Of a stretch of 64,000 nt of DNA, positions 58,866-64,000 are shown one piece after another (the first letter of the stretch is position 1; every line of letters begins with the position of its first letter). The notes under the pieces are model-generated. The model saw only the letters and a program-made list of their open reading frames with translations, had not been told where the DNA came from and searched no databases. Origin of the DNA: Umezawaea sp036375055 (GTDB lineage Bacteria; Actinomycetota; Actinomycetes; Mycobacteriales; Pseudonocardiaceae); contig NZ_DASUSQ010000046.1 of NCBI RefSeq assembly GCF_036375055.1, forward strand, positions 124,001 through 188,000, given 5' to 3'. Position numbers and translations under genes: made by a program.

Positions 58866-61551
58866 CGCCGGGGAAGTGCGCCTCCCAGTCGACGGCGGCC
58901 GGGTCGGCGCACACCTCGCGGATCACCGGGTCGACCTCCACCGCGAGCCGCCACAGCGCCCCGCCGCGCGTGGCCACCAGCAGCAGCTCACCGCTGCCGG
59001 GCTCGTGCCGCGCGTAGGCGAACTCCGCTCCCGGCACCCGCAGCGACAGCGGTTCCCGGCCGCCGTCGAGGTCCCACAGCCGCACCGAGTCGCGGTGCAC
59101 GGCGGTGACGGTCCCGCCGTCGCGGGAGAACTCGACCACCGCCTGCTCCGGAACCCCGTCCGCCTCCACGAGGGTCCTGGGCCCGTCCGCGAGGTCGAGA
59201 ACGGTGACGTGCCCGCTGTCGCGGTCGGACACGGCGAGCCTGCCCCCTGGCCCGGCTACCACGGCGAGCCGGGCCTCGCGGCTGAGGACCGGGGTCGTCC
59301 GCCCGTCCAGGGAACGCACCTCCACCTCGCGGCGGTCGCCGTCGCGGCGCACGACGACCACGCCGGTGCCGTCCTCCAACGGCACGGCGCTCTCCACGCC
59401 GCCACCCGGCAGGCGGACCCTGGTGGTGTCGCCGGGCCGCCAGCGCACCGCCGCGCCGTCCTCGACGGCGGCCATGAGGGTGCCCGCCCCGTCGACGCCC
59501 AGGGGCAGCGGCCAGCCCGTCATGGTGGCGGTCCGGCGCGGCGCGTCGGGGTCGCCGAGGTCCCAGACCTCGAACTCGTCGGCGCCGATCATCGTGAGCG
59601 CGGTGCGCCCGTCGGAGCTGAGCAGGTACAGGTACCCGTCGCGCGGCACCTCGATCCGGCCCGCCCGCCGCCGGTCCGCCCCCTCCCCGACCCAGAGGCG
59701 GTAGAAGGCCACCCTCGTGTACTCGGCGTCGGTCTCGTTGGTCACGGCGACCCTGTCGGGCACCCGCGTGTAGCCGTCGCCCAGGGTGGTCGCGGTCCCC
59801 GCCGCGCGGGCGAGCAGGAGCGCGTCGCGGGCGCGGGTGGTGGGTGCCACGCGGTACGCGGCCAGCGCGAGCGCGGCGGCCTCACGCGGGCGGGTCAGCT
59901 GTCCCAGCGCGGTGTCGGCGGCGCGCGACGACAACGCCTGGTTGCGCTCACGGGTGGCGGCGCGCTGGGCGGTGACCGCGTAGGTGGCGGTGACCGCGAG
60001 CAGCAGGACGAGCACGGCGAGGCAGGCGACGAGTCGCCGCAACCCGCGCACGCCCCGCCTGCGCAGCGCCTCCCGGTCGCGCTCGGCGGCCACGCCCGCG
60101 TCGACGAACTCGCGCTCGGCCGCGTTGAGCCGGGGTGCCAGGCGGCGCGCCTGGTCGAGGTGGACGCCCCGGTACAGGACGTCGGGATCGCGGTCGTGGG
60201 CCCGCCAGGCGTCGGCGGCGCCGGTCAGCACGCGGTGGGCGCGCAGGGCTTCGCGGTCCTCGTCGAGCCAGCCCGCCAGCCTGGGCCACGCCCGCAGCAG
60301 CGCCTCGTGGGTCAACTCGACGGTGTCGCGGTCGAGGGTCACCAACCGGGCCGCCGCGAGGCGGTCCAGGAGGGCGTCGTCCGCGTCGAGTTCGGCGCGG
60401 ACGACGCGGCGACGGGTGTCCTCGGTGCCGTCACCGGGGGCGACCAGCCGCTGGAACACCTGCCGTGCCGCCTGCCTCTCCTGCTCGGACAACGCGTGGT
60501 AGACGTCGTCGGCGGTGCGCGCCAGGGCGTGCTCGACACCGCCCGCGTCCTCGTAGGCCGCGAGCGTCAGCACCGCGCCGCGCCGCCGCCGCCACGTCTC
60601 CACCAGCACGTGCGAGGCCAGCGGCAGCGCGCCCGGCCCGCCCGCGACGTCGGCGACCAGGCGTGCCACCAACGAGTTCTCCAGGGAGACCCCCCGCAGG
60701 GCGGCGGGTTCGACGACCGCGCGGCGGACCTGTTCGGCGCTCATCGGACCGACGAGCACCTGCGAGCGGTGCAGCGCCTCGACCAGCTCGGGGTGGCGCG
60801 CGCAGTGGCCGCAGAAGTCGGCGCGCACCCCGATGACGACGCGGGCGGCCCCGGCGCCGTGGGTCAGCGCCCGCACCAGCCACCGCCGGTCGGCCTCCCC
60901 GCAGAGCGTGAACACCTCCTCGAACTGGTCGACCACCAGCAGCGGACCGTCCCCGCTCTGCCGCAGCAGCACACGCAGGTGCTCGGGATCGGCGGCGAGT
61001 TCGGCGCGCACGTCGACCGCCGACCGACGACCCGCGAGCGCCACCGCCAGCTCGGTGATCGGGTCCGGACCGGGCGTGATCACCACGTGCTCGCCCCACC
61101 GCGCGGCCAGGCCCGCCCTCAGCAGGGACGACTTGCCCGCACCGGACGCGCCGAACAGCCCGACGAACGGTCGTTCGCGCACCAGCGCGAGCACCCTGCC
61201 CACGTCCGCCTCACGACCGAAGAAGCGTTCGGCGTCACCGACCTGGTAGGCAGCCAACCCCACGTAGGGGGCGTCCCCGTGGTCCGGCTCCTCGACCGCC
61301 AGTTCCCGCCACCGGGCCGTCCACCGCTCGACGTCTCCCCCGCACGCGCGGACGAACGCCCGCGTCACCGCCAGACTGGGAAGCCTGCGTCCGGCCACGG
61401 CCTCCGACAGCGCGGCGGGCGAGTAGTTGGCCAGACGCCCCAACTCCCGGTAGGACGGCAGCCCCGCGCCCCGCCGCAGCCGCCGCAGGTCCTCGGCGAA
61501 CCGCAGGACCGGCGTGTCCTCCCCGACCAGCGGACGTTCCAGACGTGGCAC
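58840..61551 (-). CDS. HTH-nSTAND NTPase with transmembrane segment and C-terminal beta-propeller-like region
   Basis: A protein of about 903 residues. The N-terminal XRE-type HTH (FAEDLRRLRRGAGLPSYRELGRLANYSPAALSEAVAGRR, about 15-60) is followed by an nSTAND1 NTPase (FFGREADVGRVL, Walker A GASGAGKSS at about 134, Walker B LLVVDQFEEVF), helical bundles to about 500, one membrane helix (about 513-535: LVACLAVLVLLLAVTATYAV), and WD40-like repeats (AVSDRDSGHVTVLDLADGP, RLWDLDGG). Such proteins are sensor or switch regulators of unclear targets, and some act in abortive defence. GTG 61551 is preferred because GGAGGGAGGAG precedes it; GTG 61569 is in frame upstream. Confidence 0.87.
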   Translation of the reverse strand: MPRLERPLVGEDTPVLRFAEDLRRLRRGAGLPSYRELGRLANYSPAALSEAVAGRRLPSLAVTRAFVRACGGDVERWTARWRELAVEEPDHGDAPYVGLAAYQVGDAERFFGREADVGRVLALVRERPFVGLFGASGAGKSSLLRAGLAARWGEHVVITPGPDPITELAVALAGRRSAVDVRAELAADPEHLRVLLRQSGDGPLLVVDQFEEVFTLCGEADRRWLVRALTHGAGAARVVIGVRADFCGHCARHPELVEALHRSQVLVGPMSAEQVRRAVVEPAALRGVSLENSLVARLVADVAGGPGALPLASHVLVETWRRRRGAVLTLAAYEDAGGVEHALARTADDVYHALSEQERQAARQVFQRLVAPGDGTEDTRRRVVRAELDADDALLDRLAAARLVTLDRDTVELTHEALLRAWPRLAGWLDEDREALRAHRVLTGAADAWRAHDRDPDVLYRGVHLDQARRLAPRLNAAEREFVDAGVAAERDREALRRRGVRGLRRLVACLAVLVLLLAVTATYAVTAQRAATRERNQALSSRAADTALGQLTRPREAAALALAAYRVAPTTRARDALLLARAAGTATTLGDGYTRVPDRVAVTNETDAEYTRVAFYRLWVGEGADRRRAGRIEVPRDGYLYLLSSDGRTALTMIGADEFEVWDLGDPDAPRRTATMTGWPLPLGVDGAGTLMAAVEDGAAVRWRPGDTTRVRLPGGGVESAVPLEDGTGVVVVRRDGDRREVEVRSLDGRTTPVLSREARLAVVAGPGGRLAVSDRDSGHVTVLDLADGPRTLVEADGVPEQAVVEFSRDGGTVTAVHRDSVRLWDLDGGREPLSLRVPGAEFAYARHEPGSGELLLVATRGGALWRLAVEVDPVIREVCADPAAVDWEAHFPGVPRRPLCP

Positions 61552-61688
61552 CGCTCCTCCCTCCTCCACCTCGATCCTCCCGGAGGGGGATCACGCACGA
61601 CGGCCGCCGTGCGGACCAGTCGAGCGCGGCACACGGCTCCACCGGCGCGCGGTGGAACGGCCCCTGGCGCACGACCCGCCGCGGCCCG

Positions 61689-62876
61689 CTACCGCGGCCC
61701 CAGCCGGACGGGGAGCGACGTGACGAGGGTGCCGATGTCGCGCTCGGCGAAGACGATCTCGTCCGGTCGCACGGTGAGCCGCAGTCCCGGCGCCCGGTCC
61801 AGCAGGGCGTCGAGGGCGACCGCCAGCAGGGCTCGGGCGAGACCGACGCCGGGGCAGTAGTGCCGTCCACCCCCGAACCCGATGTTCTTGCGGGCGGGCC
61901 GGTCCACCAGGAACAGGTCGGGATCGTCGTAGGCGGCCGGGTCGTGCAGTGCGGCGATCCACGCCAGCAGCACCGCCTGCCCCCTGGCGACCGTGCCCGA
62001 GGGCAGGCGGACCTCGGCGGTCGCCACCCGGAGGGCGGCCACGTTGCCCATGTGCACGTGGCGCAGCAGTTCGTCCACGGCCGCGGGCACGGCCTCCCTG
62101 TTCCCGACCAGCGCCGTCCAGTGCGCCGCGTCGTCGCTGAGCAGGGCGAGCACGGACCGGCCCAGCACACCGCTCGGCGCCTCGACCCCGGCGGACACCA
62201 GGAGCCGCACGATGCTGACCAGTTCGTCCCGGTCGAGCCGGGCGTCGGTGTCCGGCGGCGTCACGAGGTCGAGCAGCAGCGGAGCGTCGGGGCGCGGTGC
62301 GGCGACGACCTCGCGCAGGTACGCGGTGAACTCCGCCACCAGGTCGGCCCGCTGCTCGGGCGGCACCGGGGTGGCCAGGGTGTAGGCGCCCGACCAGCGC
62401 CGGACGCGATCCGCGTCGGCCTCGGGGATGCCCAGCAGCGAGCACATCGTGAGCAGCGGGAGCGTGGCGCAGTACTCCTCGACCAGGTCCGCGGTCGGCC
62501 CCATCGCGTCGAGCAGCGTGCGGGCCACCCGCTCGGCCACCGGGACGTACCTCGCGACGCGGGTGTTGTTCAGCGCCTGCGTCGCGATCCGGTGCACGCG
62601 GTCGTGCGCCTCGTCCGCCTGGTTGATCAGCAGCTCGGGGTCGTAGAGGAAGTTCGGCTCGGCGCTGTTCCTCGGCGCGTCGGGCAGGACGTGGTTGCGC
62701 GACAGCCTCGGCTCGGCCGCCGCAGCGGCGACGTCCTCGTGCCGGACCAGCAGGATCGCCTCGTCCCCGCTGGGCAGGGTGACCGTGCCGAACGGGCAGG
62801 TCTCCCGGCGCTCGGCGAACTCCGGGGCCGGGGCCAGCCGGTTGCCCGAGGGGAACGGGAAAGCGGGGGCGTTCAC
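61689..62876 (-). CDS. Cytochrome P450 (second), unusual I-helix
   Basis: A 395-residue P450. The heme loop is GFGGGRHYCPGVGLARA with Cys341, and DELLRH gives the ExxR motif. The I helix reads LVSAGVEAPSGVL (about 227-239), where the normal A-G-x-E/D-T-T has lost its threonines to A-P, so oxygen activation may rely on substrate or water. The GTG start overlaps the stop of the monooxygenase gene by GTGA, so the two are one operon. Likely a tailoring P450 of the pathway whose genes lie beyond the right edge. Confidence 0.92.
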   Translation of the reverse strand: MNAPAFPFPSGNRLAPAPEFAERRETCPFGTVTLPSGDEAILLVRHEDVAAAAAEPRLSRNHVLPDAPRNSAEPNFLYDPELLINQADEAHDRVHRIATQALNNTRVARYVPVAERVARTLLDAMGPTADLVEEYCATLPLLTMCSLLGIPEADADRVRRWSGAYTLATPVPPEQRADLVAEFTAYLREVVAAPRPDAPLLLDLVTPPDTDARLDRDELVSIVRLLVSAGVEAPSGVLGRSVLALLSDDAAHWTALVGNREAVPAAVDELLRHVHMGNVAALRVATAEVRLPSGTVARGQAVLLAWIAALHDPAAYDDPDLFLVDRPARKNIGFGGGRHYCPGVGLARALLAVALDALLDRAPGLRLTVRPDEIVFAERDIGTLVTSLPVRLGPR

Positions 62877-63880
62877 CGGGAACTCCTCTCTCGCACGGCG
62901 GCCAGGTGCGGCAGCGCGTGCAGGGTGGTGGTCGTGTCGACACCGAAGTCGATCAGGCAGGCGACCTCGTCGACACCGATCCCGGTGAGCCGGTCGAGGA
63001 AGGCCGCGCAGGTCGCGGGCCCGCCGAAGAGGCCAGCCCTGGTGAGGTAGCGCTCGAACGCCCGGTCGACCAGGAAGTCGACGTCGTCCTCGGAGAGGTC
63101 CCCGCCCACCACCCTGGCCGACAGGTCGAGCGAGCGCCGCAGGTACCGCCGCATCGGCTCGCGCACGACGTCGCGCACGGTGGCGTCGTCCGGGCCTGCG
63201 AACGCGTGCAGCATGAGGGTCACCCTGCCCCCGGCGCCGCGAACCGTCCGGTAGCGCTGGATCTTGGCCGCGAGGTCGTCCACCTCCTGGTTGAGCAGGT
63301 GCGTCAGCACGTTGGCCCCGAGCCCGCCCGCCAGCTCGAACGTGGCCGGGTCGCCCGCGCTGGTGATCCAGACGGGCGGGTCCGGTCGCACCGGGCGGGG
63401 GTAGGCGGCCAGGTCGACCTCGGCTCCGCGCCCGTCGACCCGGCGCACCGTCCCGCCCCGCCACAGCGTGCGCACCTCGTCGAGCAGCCGGACGAAGTCC
63501 CGCCGCCGGTGCTCGAACGCCCGCGGCGCCAGGGCGAAGTCGACCGCGTGCCAGCCCGAGGCGAACGCCAGCCCAACCCTGCCGCCGGAGAGCTGGTCCA
63601 CCACGGCCCACTCCTCGGCCACGCGCAGCGGGTCGTGCAGGGGCAGCACGACGCTCCCCGCGCGAATCCCGATCCGCGTGGTCACCGCGGCGATGGCGGC
63701 ACTCGTGACGGACGGGTTGGGGTACGGGCCGCCGAACGGGTGGAAGTGCCGCTCCGGTGTCCACACCGCGTCGAACCCGTTGTCGTCGGCGAACTTCGCG
63801 CCGTCGAGCAGCAGCCGGTAGGCGTCCGCCGTGGACCGTTCGCCCGCGTCGGCGGTGAAGTAGAACAGGCTCAGGTCCAC
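62873..63880 (-). CDS. Stand-alone luciferase-like flavin monooxygenase of the NRPS/PKS-associated type
   Basis: A 335-residue protein, nearly a full match in layout to the monooxygenase domains embedded in the NRPS at 14958-19931 and the LLM-C protein. Shared segments include LSLFYFTADAG, TPERHFHPFGGPYPNP (16 residues identical to the NRPS-embedded copy), IRAGSVVLPLHDPLRVAEEWAVVDQLSGGR and DEVACLIDFGVD. Such enzymes use reduced flavin to hydroxylate carrier-bound substrates. GTG start. It is coupled to the P450 downstream and overlaps by 10 bp with the end of the truncated gene upstream, suggesting a second assembly-line cluster to the right. Confidence 0.92.
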   Translation of the reverse strand: MDLSLFYFTADAGERSTADAYRLLLDGAKFADDNGFDAVWTPERHFHPFGGPYPNPSVTSAAIAAVTTRIGIRAGSVVLPLHDPLRVAEEWAVVDQLSGGRVGLAFASGWHAVDFALAPRAFEHRRRDFVRLLDEVRTLWRGGTVRRVDGRGAEVDLAAYPRPVRPDPPVWITSAGDPATFELAGGLGANVLTHLLNQEVDDLAAKIQRYRTVRGAGGRVTLMLHAFAGPDDATVRDVVREPMRRYLRRSLDLSARVVGGDLSEDDVDFLVDRAFERYLTRAGLFGGPATCAAFLDRLTGIGVDEVACLIDFGVDTTTTLHALPHLAAVRERSSR

Positions 63881-64000
63881 GGGGGCTCCGCGGGGCTCAG
63901 GCCGATCGCGTCGCGCAGCACCTCGGTGAACTCCTCCACGGGTGCGCGGGTCCCGCGGGGGTGCAGCATCGTCACCACCGTCGTGGGACCGTCGACGACG
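63871..64000 (-). CDS. C-terminal fragment of an unidentified protein, truncated by window edge
   Basis: The minus-strand frame is open from the window edge to a TGA at 63871-63873 and overlaps the start of the monooxygenase gene by 10 bp, as expected for a coupled operon. The visible 42 residues include TTVVTMLHPRG and VEEFTEVLRDAIGL. I do not recognise the family; an NRPS-, acyltransferase- or ligase-like protein is possible from context only. Confidence 0.45.
   Translation of the reverse strand, partial: VVDGPTTVVTMLHPRGTRAPVEEFTEVLRDAIGLSPAEPPWT

Noticed and set aside
1..64000. tRNA, rRNA, CRISPR arrays, insertion sequences, phage attachment sites
   Set aside because: None seen by eye: no cloverleaf-like segments, no regularly spaced repeats, no transposase or integrase genes.

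Overview
The window is about 72% GC by eye, with dense, often overlapping genes, many GTG starts and purine-rich ribosome binding sites. With NRPS/PKS genes, an MbtH protein, STAND regulators, RNase J and secreted CBM-bearing hydrolases, it looks like a filamentous actinomycete. Pseudonocardiaceae (Saccharothrix/Lentzea-like) is my guess; no marker gene in the window proves it.

Region 1 (1-31 kb) is a hybrid NRPS/PKS gene cluster. The left part (1-7.5 kb) holds a truncated GNAT acetyltransferase, an alpha/beta hydrolase, a JmjC/cupin-type Fe(II)/2OG oxygenase, an ATP-grasp ligase, an MFS exporter and a second GNAT. A convergent pair follows: a TauD/SyrP-type dioxygenase and a DHA2-type MFS exporter. 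The core is one run of tightly coupled genes (7.8-30.0 kb): P450, A-MT-T-C-A-T NRPS, C-A(LLM)(FkbM)-T NRPS, KS-AT-ACP PKS, LLM-C protein and T-C-A-T-C* NRPS. A type II thioesterase and an MbtH protein lie on the opposite strand. The most striking feature is a glycine-type adenylation domain interrupted twice, by a luciferase-like monooxygenase and by an FkbM methyltransferase. I read this as making alpha-methoxyglycine, which the following PKS module would extend with malonate to an N-acyl-aminal ether.

Region 2 (31-37 kb) is housekeeping and accessory: a secreted OB-fold protein, an arsenic resistance locus (arsR and acr3 divergent from arsC, with palindromic operators), a 58-aa orphan protein, a SulP transporter and a second ArsR-type regulator.

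Region 3 (37-39 kb and 50-53.5 kb) deals with plant polysaccharide: a ricin-lectin/GH62 arabinofuranosidase, a CE1-like esterase with CBM2, and an orphan sugar-binding lipoprotein. Similar LacI-type operators lie in front of the GH62 gene and the binding-protein gene.

Region 4 (39-44.3 kb) is a compact candidate RiPP locus on the minus strand: an HTH/NB-ARC/TPR regulator, an 18-residue peptide gene with a strong ribosome binding site, a 13-bp hairpin, a ThiF-type E1-like adenylating enzyme with an N-terminal winged-helix-like domain, and a PqqD-like/M50 membrane protease. There is no YcaO, LanB/LanM or radical SAM gene. The layout recalls the microcin C mccA-hairpin-mccB arrangement, but the peptide does not end in Asn. 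I think this is the best candidate for an undescribed system.

Region 5 (44.5-61.6 kb) holds RNase J, a sugar-acid catabolic group (amidohydrolase/lactonase, GntR regulator, enolase-superfamily dehydratase), a PaaX-type regulator, a Ser/Thr kinase, a DUF551-like protein, a secreted subtilase and an HTH-nSTAND-beta-propeller protein.

Region 6 (61.7-64 kb) is the end of another secondary-metabolite operon on the minus strand: an unidentified C-terminal fragment, a stand-alone luciferase-like monooxygenase of the same type as the two NRPS-embedded ones, and a P450.
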